Shown: positions 1-6,866 of the stretch, piece by piece | Layout of the letters: each line of letters starts with the position of its first letter | Position numbering within the stretch: position 1 is the stretch's first letter | Assembly: GCA_023415845.1 (NCBI GenBank) | Contig: JAEZJB010000244.1 | Location: 1-11,951 of the forward strand | Source of the DNA: Chloroflexota bacterium | GTDB lineage: Bacteria; Chloroflexota; Chloroflexia; Thermomicrobiales; UBA6265 | Reading direction: 5' to 3' | DNA length: 11,951 nt | The notes under the pieces: generated by a model | The model's input: only the letters and a program-made list of their open reading frames with translations | The model's database searches: none | What the model was told of the DNA's origin: nothing | Position numbers and translations under genes: made by a program

Positions 1-1
1 G

Positions 2-925
2 CTATCCCTCGCCCGGTTCCGGATAGGCAAATCCATACGACGCCAGGATTGACTGTCCTTCCGCACTCAGCACATACGCGATGAACGCATTCGCGAGGTC
101 GACATTGCCACCCTGCACCGGTGCGATCGGGTAGGCTGCCGTCACGTCACTCGCTGCCGGAAACTCCACCACGTTGACCGGCGATCCATTCAATTCGGCA
201 GCGACAGCATCGCTGGCATAGACCACCCCAGCATCGCCTTCGCCCAGCTGGATCTTGGCCAGTACGTCCCGCACGTCGAGTTCCTCGCTCACCACATTGG
301 CGTTGAACGCCTCGAGGAATCCCTCCGGCACCTCTCCGCCCTCGACGTACTGGCAGATGCTCGTTCTCGCGTAGGCGCCAACCGGCACCTCGCTCGCCGC
401 GAGCACGACCCGCACCCCATCTTCGGCCAGATCATCCAGTGACTCGATCCCGGCCGGATTGTCGGCTGGCGTCACCACCACCAGGCGGTTGCCGGTGAAC
501 ACGATCGGTTCGCCGTCGATCAGGTCACCCTCGATCGCGGTCGCCATCGTCGGGAAATTGGCGGTCGCCAGCACGTCCGCAGCAGCCCCCTCCTGCAACT
601 GGGTCACCAGCGCCTGCGAGCCACCCGTCACCACCGAGATCGATACCTCCGGATATGCGTCCTCGATGGATGCGGCAATTTCGCCAAACGCATCGACCAG
701 CGACGCCGCCGCGAACACGGTCAGCTCCCCACCATCCTCCGGAAACTCGGCGGCCAGCGCCTGCGGCGTCGCCGGCAGGCTCCACGCCCCGCCAGTCCCA
801 CTCCCGGCATCTCCGCAACTCACCTGCGCCCGTACCGAAGCCACGCTCAGTGGCATCACGATCATGGCCACCAGCACCATCAGCCCGGTGACGGACCAGG
901 AACGAAACGCAGGCATGACGCGCAT
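2..925 (-). CDS. modA: Molybdate ABC transporter substrate-binding protein ModA
   Basis: This is the extracytoplasmic solute-binding protein that captures molybdate (or tungstate) and delivers it to a ModBC-type ABC importer. The 307-residue product starts with a signal peptide: basic residues to about 8, a hydrophobic core about 11-30, and likely cleavage near VRA-Q (31-34). A Cys follows at 37, but the sequence before it is not a good lipobox. The mature domain begins at LTVFAAASL (68-76). Ser75 and Ser103 (in GGSQ) sit where ModA proteins bind the oxyanion, followed by the EGAAADVLATAN segment (112-123) and GVVYASDA (233-240) with the family Tyr at 236. The ATG at 925 is preferred because GGAG (931-934) lies 5 bases upstream; a GTG at 940 would start inside poor context. 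The gene is complete, with its stop at 2-4. Partner permease and ATPase genes would be off the left edge. Family assignment is firm; molybdate versus tungstate cannot be told. Confidence 0.9.
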   Translation of the reverse strand: MRVMPAFRSWSVTGLMVLVAMIVMPLSVASVRAQVSCGDAGSGTGGAWSLPATPQALAAEFPEDGGELTVFAAASLVDAFGEIAASIEDAYPEVSISVVTGGSQALVTQLQEGAAADVLATANFPTMATAIEGDLIDGEPIVFTGNRLVVVTPADNPAGIESLDDLAEDGVRVVLAASEVPVGAYARTSICQYVEGGEVPEGFLEAFNANVVSEELDVRDVLAKIQLGEGDAGVVYASDAVAAELNGSPVNVVEFPAASDVTAAYPIAPVQGGNVDLANAFIAYVLSAEGQSILASYGFAYPEPGEG

Positions 926-942
926 GGCTTCTCCAACCACTC

Positions 943-958
943 GGTCCGTGTCCGGACC
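943..958. promoter_or_regulatory. Inverted repeat in the modA leader
   Basis: GGTCCG (943-948) and CGGACC (953-958) form a perfect 6-base inverted repeat around a 4-base spacer. It lies 8 bases upstream of the modA ribosome binding site. The motif CCACTC flanks it on both sides (937-942 and 957-962), and the 8-mer CAACCACT occurs at 934-941 and 970-977. It could be an operator or a small leader hairpin controlling modA translation. It does not resemble the ModE site I know from proteobacteria. In a GC-rich genome a 6-base stem can arise by chance, so the functional reading is tentative. Confidence 0.25.
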
Positions 959-1086
959 ACTCCCCTACTCAACCACTGAATAGAGATCCAGCATACGGCA
1001 CGTCCCGGCTGCCGTCCATGCCTCCAGACGCTGCCAGTCGCCCGCAACCAGGACCCCACGTCGCCGCTTCGTTCACGACTTTGCCC

Positions 1087-1092
1087 TACAAT
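1087..1092 (+). promoter_or_regulatory. Possible -10 element for the helicase-nuclease gene
   Basis: TACAAT is a close match to a bacterial -10 box. Transcription would begin around 1098-1100, leaving a leader of about 33 bases that contains the AGGAG at 1119-1123 and the GTG at 1133. The box overlaps the upstream ATG at 1091, which argues against that ATG being the start. No convincing -35 hexamer is present 16-19 bases upstream, so confidence is low. Confidence 0.3.
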
Positions 1093-1118
1093 GCCTCCGG
1101 ACCCATTCGTGCATGTTC

Positions 1119-1123
1119 AGGAG
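1119..1123 (+). promoter_or_regulatory. Ribosome binding site deciding a GTG start
   Basis: AGGAG ends 9 bases before an in-frame GTG at 1133. The two in-frame ATG codons on either side (1091 and 1160) have no purine-rich sequence at a suitable distance. This makes the GTG the best-supported translation start of the helicase-nuclease. Confidence 0.5.
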
Positions 1124-1132
1124 CATCGACCG

Positions 1133-4100
1133 GTGGTTGCCACCAACCTCATTCCGCCCATGTCCGGCACCGCCCCCACGCCCATTTCGCCCACCGATGT
1201 CTCCCAGTTCATCCGGCTCGACCAGTGCCAGCGGTTCCTCCGCCTCCGTATGCATGAACGCCGGTCCGGCACCGACTTCCTCCGCGCCGCCGATGCCGCA
1301 CCCCAGTCGATCCCGCCCATCCTGACTCGTTCCGGGGCCAGCTTCGAGGCCGATGTCACCGCCGATATCGCCCTGCATTACCCGGCGACGATCTTCTCCG
1401 CCGAATCGCGCACTCTGGACGGCACCGCCAACGACAACGAGGCCGTCGTCACTGCCGCGTCGACCCTCCAGCCGGGCACCACCCTGGTCCTGCTCCAGCC
1501 CCGCCTGGAGGCGACCCTCGGGCACTGGCTCCTGCGCGGCGACATCGACCTGCTCCGCCTCGAACGCACCCCGGCCGGAGCACTGCGCGTGCTGATCGCC
1601 GACATGAAGAGCTCCACCTCCGCCAAGGTCGAGCATCGCCTCCAGGTCGCCTTCTATCACGACATGCTGCGCGCCATCTTCAACCAGGCAGGCATCCGCC
1701 ACGATCCCATCGAGCTGGCCATTCTCTACCGCGGCAGTGCCACGTCACCCTCCGACACGGAAGAGCAGCTGGCGGCCAAACTCGACCTTGCCCGCACCCT
1801 GCTCGGCACCGAGGCCGGCTATCTCGAAATCGTCGCCGACGCCGCTGCCTATCTCGCCGCCGTCAGCGACCTCGTCACCGGGTCCGATTCACTCGCTTCT
1901 CGCCTCCGCGAGCAGGAGTTCGAGACAATTCCCTTCCATCTCACCTACAAGTGCGATGGCTGCCTCTATAACGAGTTCTGCCTGAAGGAAGCCGCCCGCG
2001 CCGACGATCTCTCGCTGATCCCGTATTTGCAGGATGGCGAGAAATCAGTCCTCCGCACGCATGGCATCACCACCACCCATGACCTGGCACACCTCAAGCA
2101 AATCCAGCGCCGGGGCACGGAGTCGGTCGACGGCGTCCAGCAGGAAGCGATCACGCTCGTTCCCGCGTCGGGCCGGGAGGCGCTGACCCGCAAGCTGGCA
2201 ACCACCTGGCCGGTCGGGCCGCGCCTTGACGAACTCGTCCACCGGGCCAGGCGCTACCAGGCTGGATTCGTGGATCGCAGCGTCGACCACATTCCGCATA
2301 TTCCCCACAAGGGCTACGGCACACTGCCGGTTCACGACGCCGAGCACCACCCCAACCTGGTTCTCGTCTACGTCGATGTCCAGCACGATTACCTGCAGGA
2401 CCGGCTCTACCTGCTCGGCGCGCGGGTAGTTGGCCATGAAGGAGGGGAAGCCTCCCCGGAGCGCACCCGGTCGATCGTCCGCCTGGCCGACACCGCCCCC
2501 GAGTCGGACGACGTTGAAGGCGCGCTGCTCCGGGACTGGATCGCCGATGTCCTGGCTGCAGTCGTCGAGGTGGCCGCGCCCGACGCCGAAGGCCAACCCG
2601 CTGCCCCCATCCATCTCGTCTTCTTCAACCAGTTCGCCCAGCGGCTCCTGCTCGACGCCTGCGGCCGGCACCTGCGCGACATCCTCGGCGCCACCGCCAT
2701 CTACGATTTCGTCACCCAGTTGGCTGCCTTCGATTCGCCGGTCGCGACCATTCTCGAGAACCAGATCCGCGAGCAAAAGAACTACCCGATGCTCTGCCAG
2801 TCGCTGCAGTCGGTCGCCAACTCGCTCCGGTTCAACTGGGATGATGGCCAGCCCTATCGCCAACTGTTCCGGGAACGGCTCTTCGACTACATCGGTGCCG
2901 ACGACGATGAGGAAACCGGTGAGCGGCGCTGGTACACCCGTCGCTCGCGCTTCAATAGCCAGATTCCGCTCGAATATGCCTACGCCGCCTGGGGCCAGCT
3001 CCCGGAGCAAACCGAGACCGGCAAGGACGATTTCGCCGCCTACCGCCAGGTCACGCCTGAACTCCTCGCCAGTTTCCACGCCCGCCGCCTCGAAGCCATT
3101 GAGCACATCGCCAACACCTTCCGGGGCAATCGCCAGACAACCCTCACCCCCTTCCAGCTACCCGACCTCGCCGCGTTCACCCAGATCGCCCCAACTCTGG
3201 CCCATGCGCTGGATGAGTTCGTCATGATCGAGCGGCACGTCGAACTCGCCTCGTGGAAGAGTGATCGCCTTGCTCCCCCCGAGTTGCGAATGCTTCGCGG
3301 CCAGGCCCTCGTCGTCGAGTATCTGGAGGACGACCAGTCACCCGACGTCGCCGCCCGGAATCGCGAGAACCAGCAACGGGCCGTCCTCAGGGAACAGCAG
3401 GTCGCCGCCTATCGTGAGGCTAAACCGGACGCGAAGCAGGTCCGGCTGAGCAAGGAGCAAAAGGCGCTCTCCGACTGGACGCAGGAAGATCTGCCCGTCC
3501 GGCTCCGTATCACCCTTCCCGATGACGTAGCCGATCTGGAAGCCGTCCTCCGGGGCCTCGATCTCAAACCCGGTGCCCGTCTCGTCCTCGCCCCCCGTTT
3601 CGATGTGGACAGCCGCCTGCACGTGGCCGAGCAGGTACCGTTCACGCCCACCAGCAAACAGCTGCTTTGGGCCCAACGGGTGACCCTCGACGATATCGAC
3701 GTGACGCTCGACTCCAATGGCAAGCCAGTGGCCGCCCATGCCGTGATCCGGCTCAGCGACGGTCGTTCCTTTAGTAGCCCCCCATTCACCTTCGGCGCGC
3801 GTCGCACTCCGCTGCTTGCCGGGCAAACCTACACCCTCGACTCCGACCCCAACGACATCAATGGCTACTGGGCCCAGCGCGTCACCAATGGCCTGGTCGC
3901 CGGTGGGCGCAACCGGCTGTACGACCTGCTCGTCAACCGGAACTGGCCGCAGGTGCCGCACCATGCTGCCTTCATTGATGGCCAGCACCGCTTCCTGGAG
4001 GGCCTCAATGCCCTCCACGCGGCCGGTGCCCTGCACGACTTCGAGCCGAGCAAGCGGGCGTTCATCGGAGACCACGCCACCGATCCCGTCCTGCTCGTCC

Positions 4101-5518
4101 AGGGACCTCCCGGCACGGGCAAGAGCTACTCCACCGCGTTCGCCCTGCTCGCCCGCCTTCAGGGCGCCATGGCCGCCGGTATCCCCTTTCGCATCCTCGT
4201 CTCATGCAAGACGCACGCCGCCATCGACGTGCTGCTGCACAACGTTCGCAACGCCCAGGAAGATCTCGCCAGGTTCCAGCGCCAGTTCCCCACGCTTTTC
4301 GAGGCGTGGTTCGATCCCCGCCTTCTCGACATCTCCCTCTTCCGCTATCGCCCACGCGGCACCGTCCAGCCCGGCATCACCGCCGTGCCTGCGGACGATG
4401 AACGCACGGACAAGGCCGACGCGAAGGCAATCGAGCGCATCACGTCCGCCTCATGGGCGGTAATCGCCGCCACGCCGGGCGGCATCTATCGCCTGGTCAA
4501 GGACGAATGGGGAACGAAGGATTTGTTCGGCCACGAGGTCGTTCAATGCCTGGTGCTCGACGAGGCCTCCCAGATGGACCTCCCTAACGCCATCATGGCG
4601 GCCCTCCCCCTTGCCGAAAACGGCCAGGTCATCATCGTTGGCGACCATCGGCAGATGCCGCCGATCATCCACAACGACTGGGACAGCGAGCCACGGCGCA
4701 CCTTCAAGGAGTTCCGGGCCTACCAGTCACTCTTCGAACTTCTGCTCACTTTTGACCCACCGGTCGTCCGCTTCGAGGAGAGCTTCCGCCTCCATGCCGA
4801 TATGGCCGAGTTCCTGCGTCGCGAGATCTACGTCAGGGACGGTATTCGCTACCACTCCAACCGCTACGATCGGCTTCCGCCGACCGGCACGGGTGACTCG
4901 TTCGTCCAGGCCGTTCTCGACCCGGCCCACCCGCTCGTGGTCATCGTCCACGACGAAATGGGCTCTCAGCTACAGAATGATTTTGAGCTCGAACTCATGC
5001 GACCGATTCTGGCCGAACTCGCCGACCCGGCCGGACTGGGTCTCGACGCCGACGAAGGCTTCGGGGTGGTGGTGCCACACCGGGCCCAGCGCGCCGCGAT
5101 TACCGACCGCATCAGCGACGTCAGGTTCCTGAATCCGGACACCGGGGAAGTCGAGGTCGTCGCCGTCGATACCGTCGAGCGCTATCAAGGCGGCGAGCGC
5201 ACGGTCATGGTCTACAGCGCCACCGAGAGCGACCGCGATTACCTGCTCCGCTCCAGCAAGTTCCTGATGGATCCCCGCCGCCTCAACGTCGCGCTCAGTC
5301 GCGCCAAACGCAAGCTGATCGTCATTGCCGCCCGGTCGCTCTTCGAGTTGTTCAGCGCCGACGAGGAAACCTTCCAGAACGCCCAGCTCTGGAAGAACCT
5401 GCTCCGCACCACCTGCGTCATGCCGCTCTGGGAAGGTCCCCGCCACGGGCACCACGTCGAGGTCTGGGGCAACCCCTCCACCGCGCCCACCCCATCGGAC
5501 GAAGCGCCCGGCGGCTGA
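1133..5518 (+). CDS. RecB-like nuclease / RNase H-like / superfamily 1 helicase fusion (TM0106-type)
   Basis: Likely acts on DNA ends, gaps or hybrids in repair; the substrate is unknown. Residues are counted from the GTG start (1461 aa). (1) Residues 20-300: PD-(D/E)XK nuclease with Glu72, Asp137/Asp139, Asp157-x-Lys159 and a QxxxY motif (171-175). Cys32, 274, 277 and 283 are spaced like the iron-sulfur cluster of AddB, Cas4 and DNA2 nucleases. (2) Residues about 407-575: RNase H-like domain of the type found in TM0106 nucleases, with Asp415, FFN (497-499) and YDF (524-526). (3) Residues 576-960: a charged stretch and a probable beta-rich segment. (4) Residues 970-1425: helicase with Walker A GPPGTGKS (991-998), DEAS (1143-1146), GDHRQMPP (1170-1177), ESFR (1216-1219), ERYQGGE (1349-1355) and NVALSRAKRK (1385-1394), the Upf1/DNA2 pattern. 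ATGs at 1091 and 1160 are alternative starts. There is no operon partner. The domain architecture is firm; a repair or defence role is inferred. Confidence 0.9.
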   Translation: MVATNLIPPMSGTAPTPISPTDVSQFIRLDQCQRFLRLRMHERRSGTDFLRAADAAPQSIPPILTRSGASFEADVTADIALHYPATIFSAESRTLDGTANDNEAVVTAASTLQPGTTLVLLQPRLEATLGHWLLRGDIDLLRLERTPAGALRVLIADMKSSTSAKVEHRLQVAFYHDMLRAIFNQAGIRHDPIELAILYRGSATSPSDTEEQLAAKLDLARTLLGTEAGYLEIVADAAAYLAAVSDLVTGSDSLASRLREQEFETIPFHLTYKCDGCLYNEFCLKEAARADDLSLIPYLQDGEKSVLRTHGITTTHDLAHLKQIQRRGTESVDGVQQEAITLVPASGREALTRKLATTWPVGPRLDELVHRARRYQAGFVDRSVDHIPHIPHKGYGTLPVHDAEHHPNLVLVYVDVQHDYLQDRLYLLGARVVGHEGGEASPERTRSIVRLADTAPESDDVEGALLRDWIADVLAAVVEVAAPDAEGQPAAPIHLVFFNQFAQRLLLDACGRHLRDILGATAIYDFVTQLAAFDSPVATILENQIREQKNYPMLCQSLQSVANSLRFNWDDGQPYRQLFRERLFDYIGADDDEETGERRWYTRRSRFNSQIPLEYAYAAWGQLPEQTETGKDDFAAYRQVTPELLASFHARRLEAIEHIANTFRGNRQTTLTPFQLPDLAAFTQIAPTLAHALDEFVMIERHVELASWKSDRLAPPELRMLRGQALVVEYLEDDQSPDVAARNRENQQRAVLREQQVAAYREAKPDAKQVRLSKEQKALSDWTQEDLPVRLRITLPDDVADLEAVLRGLDLKPGARLVLAPRFDVDSRLHVAEQVPFTPTSKQLLWAQRVTLDDIDVTLDSNGKPVAAHAVIRLSDGRSFSSPPFTFGARRTPLLAGQTYTLDSDPNDINGYWAQRVTNGLVAGGRNRLYDLLVNRNWPQVPHHAAFIDGQHRFLEGLNALHAAGALHDFEPSKRAFIGDHATDPVLLVQGPPGTGKSYSTAFALLARLQGAMAAGIPFRILVSCKTHAAIDVLLHNVRNAQEDLARFQRQFPTLFEAWFDPRLLDISLFRYRPRGTVQPGITAVPADDERTDKADAKAIERITSASWAVIAATPGGIYRLVKDEWGTKDLFGHEVVQCLVLDEASQMDLPNAIMAALPLAENGQVIIVGDHRQMPPIIHNDWDSEPRRTFKEFRAYQSLFELLLTFDPPVVRFEESFRLHADMAEFLRREIYVRDGIRYHSNRYDRLPPTGTGDSFVQAVLDPAHPLVVIVHDEMGSQLQNDFELELMRPILAELADPAGLGLDADEGFGVVVPHRAQRAAITDRISDVRFLNPDTGEVEVVAVDTVERYQGGERTVMVYSATESDRDYLLRSSKFLMDPRRLNVALSRAKRKLIVIAARSLFELFSADEETFQNAQLWKNLLRTTCVMPLWEGPRHGHHVEVWGNPSTAPTPSDEAPGG

Positions 5519-5548
5519 GGCCGAACGGGACCGCGCCGGAACACGGCA

Positions 5549-5797
5549 TCACTCGGACTCGATGTCGATGTCGTGTTCCTTCGCGGCCCGCTTGATCCGG
5601 TCCTTGATCAGGTCCACCTCGTCCTGGCTGTATTTCGCGGCATCCTTCTCGTGGTGGATGTAGCTCCAGGCCGCCCGGATGTGCTTGTCCGTGTCGATCG
5701 GATACTTGTTGTTGACGGGATCGGCGAACTCCACATCGCCATACTCCTTGATGCCACGCTCCGGATTCACGTCGTCACGCCGCTTGATCGTCGTCAT
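5549..5797 (-). CDS. Small conserved hypothetical protein, DUF6582-like
   Basis: An 82-residue soluble, highly charged protein with no signal peptide or membrane segment. The central signature KYPIDTDKHIRAAWSYI (31-47), followed by AAKYSQDEVDLIKDRI (53-68), resembles a small family I recall as DUF6582, seen alone or appended to phage-related proteins. Its biochemical role is not known to me. The helical C-terminal half ends in an acidic tail. The ATG at 5797 is chosen because GGAGG (5805-5809) lies 7 bases upstream; a start further upstream would put that site inside the gene. It is tail to tail with the helicase-nuclease, with 30 bases between them, and diverges from the DUF2231-Rieske gene, with which it may share a control region. 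The gene is real on the strength of its binding site and conserved motif; the family name is from memory. Confidence 0.75.
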   Translation of the reverse strand: MTTIKRRDDVNPERGIKEYGDVEFADPVNNKYPIDTDKHIRAAWSYIHHEKDAAKYSQDEVDLIKDRIKRAAKEHDIDIESE

Positions 5798-5804
5798 CAC
5801 ATCA

Positions 5805-5809
5805 CCTCC
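5805..5809 (-). promoter_or_regulatory. Ribosome binding site of the DUF6582-like gene
   Basis: GGAGG on the minus strand lies 7 bases before the ATG at 5797. This strong site fixes the start of an otherwise short gene. Confidence 0.6.
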
Positions 5810-5880
5810 GTCCACACGAAACTGCGTTCTCTCTCCACCCTACGCCGGCCGTCAATCCTTAATGGCAGCCCCAGCAGTCA

Positions 5881-5904
5881 GCATATCCATATGCAGCATC
5901 TGCA
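5881..5904. promoter_or_regulatory. Two overlapping palindromes in a divergent intergenic region
   Basis: GCATAT-CC-ATATGC (5881-5894) is a perfect 6-base inverted repeat with a 2-base centre. It overlaps TGCAG-CAT-CTGCA (5892-5904), a perfect 5-base repeat with a 3-base centre. They are unusually AT-rich for this window and sit between the DUF6582-like gene (minus) and the DUF2231-Rieske gene (plus), 67 bases before the latter's start. A dimeric repressor site or a promoter-proximal structure is possible. The rest of the 5798-5970 gap shows no gene and no convincing -35/-10 pair on either strand. Confidence 0.35.
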
Positions 5905-5970
5905 CTGGACTTTGCCCTGCCCTCACCCCAGCATGAAGGCATTGTTCTCTCGCCGGTTGAGGAGTGCGCC

Positions 5971-6843
5971 ATGTCAGTCGTCCGCGTCCTGCAGCAATCG
6001 TTTACGGGGTTCGCCGAGCGCACCGGCGCCCTGGCCACCCTCGACCCGATCGCGTCGAAGATCCACGCCCTCACCACGCCCGTCTTCGGTCCCGACGCCA
6101 ACCGGTCGCTCAGGGACGTGCTCTACGGCACCTGGCTTGGCCACCCGCTGCATCCGGTCGTCGTCGATCTGCCCATCGGGTTCTGGACCTCCAGCGCCGT
6201 GCTTGACCTGCTGGGACTGGACGACGCCGCCGATACCACGCTCAAGCTCGGCACCATCACCTCGGTCGCCGCCGCTGCCACTGGTGTCGCCCAGTGGTAT
6301 GACCTTGAGCAAATGGAGGAACCGCGCCGCATCGGCACGGCCCACGCCCTGCTGAATACGGCCGCGACGCTCAGTTTCGCCGGTTCCTGGTGCCTGCGGG
6401 GTGCCGATCACCGCTCGGCTGGCAAGGCGGCATCTCTGCTTGGCCTGACCCTGGCTTCAGCCGGCGGACTCCTCGGTGGCGACCTTGCCTACCGGCTTGG
6501 CATCGGGGTCAGCCGCGACGCCTTCGAAGAAGCTCCCGCCGAATGGACGTCGATCACTCCGCTCGCCAATCTCCCCGAGGGAGAGCTCGTTCCTCTCGAA
6601 CACGACGGCCTGTCGCTCGTCGCGCTCCGCCAGGGCGACGATGTCCTCGTCACCTCGGCCATCTGCACCCACGTCGGCGCCCCCCTGAACGAGGGCGAGT
6701 TGTCCGGCACCTGCGTCACCTGCCCCTGGCATGGCAGCGTTTTCGACCTCGCGGACGGCAGCGTGGTCCACGGACCAGCCACCACACCCCTGCAATCCTT
6801 CGAAGTGCGCACCCGTGACGGGCAGGTGGAAATCCGCGCCTGA
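5971..6843 (+). CDS. DUF2231 membrane domain fused to a Rieske [2Fe-2S] domain
   Basis: A 290-residue membrane-anchored iron-sulfur protein, probably passing electrons to an unknown partner. Residues 1-55 are a short soluble lead. Residues 56-176 match the DUF2231 family: GHPLHPVVVDLPIGFW (57-72), with His58 and His61, opens the first of about four membrane segments (62-82, 92-110, 122-142, 151-176). A linker leads to a Rieske ferredoxin-type domain (192-290). Its cluster ligands are Cys232 and His234 (CTH) and Cys251 and His254 (CPWH), followed by GSVFDLADGSVVHGPA (255-270). An extra Cys248 lies three residues before Cys251. The ATG at 5971 has GAGGAG (5959-5964) 6 bases upstream. It stands alone, with no cytochrome b, oxygenase or reductase next to it, so it is unlikely to be part of a classical bc1 complex. 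Which side of the membrane the Rieske domain faces cannot be told. Both domains are clear; the function is open. Confidence 0.88.
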   Translation: MSVVRVLQQSFTGFAERTGALATLDPIASKIHALTTPVFGPDANRSLRDVLYGTWLGHPLHPVVVDLPIGFWTSSAVLDLLGLDDAADTTLKLGTITSVAAAATGVAQWYDLEQMEEPRRIGTAHALLNTAATLSFAGSWCLRGADHRSAGKAASLLGLTLASAGGLLGGDLAYRLGIGVSRDAFEEAPAEWTSITPLANLPEGELVPLEHDGLSLVALRQGDDVLVTSAICTHVGAPLNEGELSGTCVTCPWHGSVFDLADGSVVHGPATTPLQSFEVRTRDGQVEIRA

Positions 6844-6866
6844 CCGCCGCTCGTTCCCCGCAGACC

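Noticed and set aside
37..925. ModA as a lipoprotein because of Cys37 near the signal peptide end
   Set aside because: The residues before the Cys (AQVS) do not fit a lipobox, and a VRA cleavage site three residues earlier fits an ordinary signal peptide better.
1018..1102. Near-repeat of ATGCCTCCRGAC at 1018-1029 and 1091-1102
   Set aside because: A single 12-base near match with no symmetry, spacing logic or third copy; chance or old duplication cannot be separated.
1073..1702. 209-aa minus-strand open frame over the start of the helicase gene
   Set aside because: It is glycine- and acid-rich low-complexity sequence typical of antisense frames, and overlaps conserved nuclease residues on the other strand.
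2045..3106. Long minus-strand open frame (353 aa) inside the helicase-nuclease gene
   Set aside because: It mirrors the codon structure of the plus-strand gene in a GC-rich sequence, has no ribosome binding site or recognisable motif, and lies wholly inside a gene with clear domains.
5850..5855. TTGACG on the minus strand as a -35 box for the DUF6582-like gene
   Set aside because: At 17 bases' spacing the would-be -10 is AGAGAA, which is a poor match, so the promoter is not supported.
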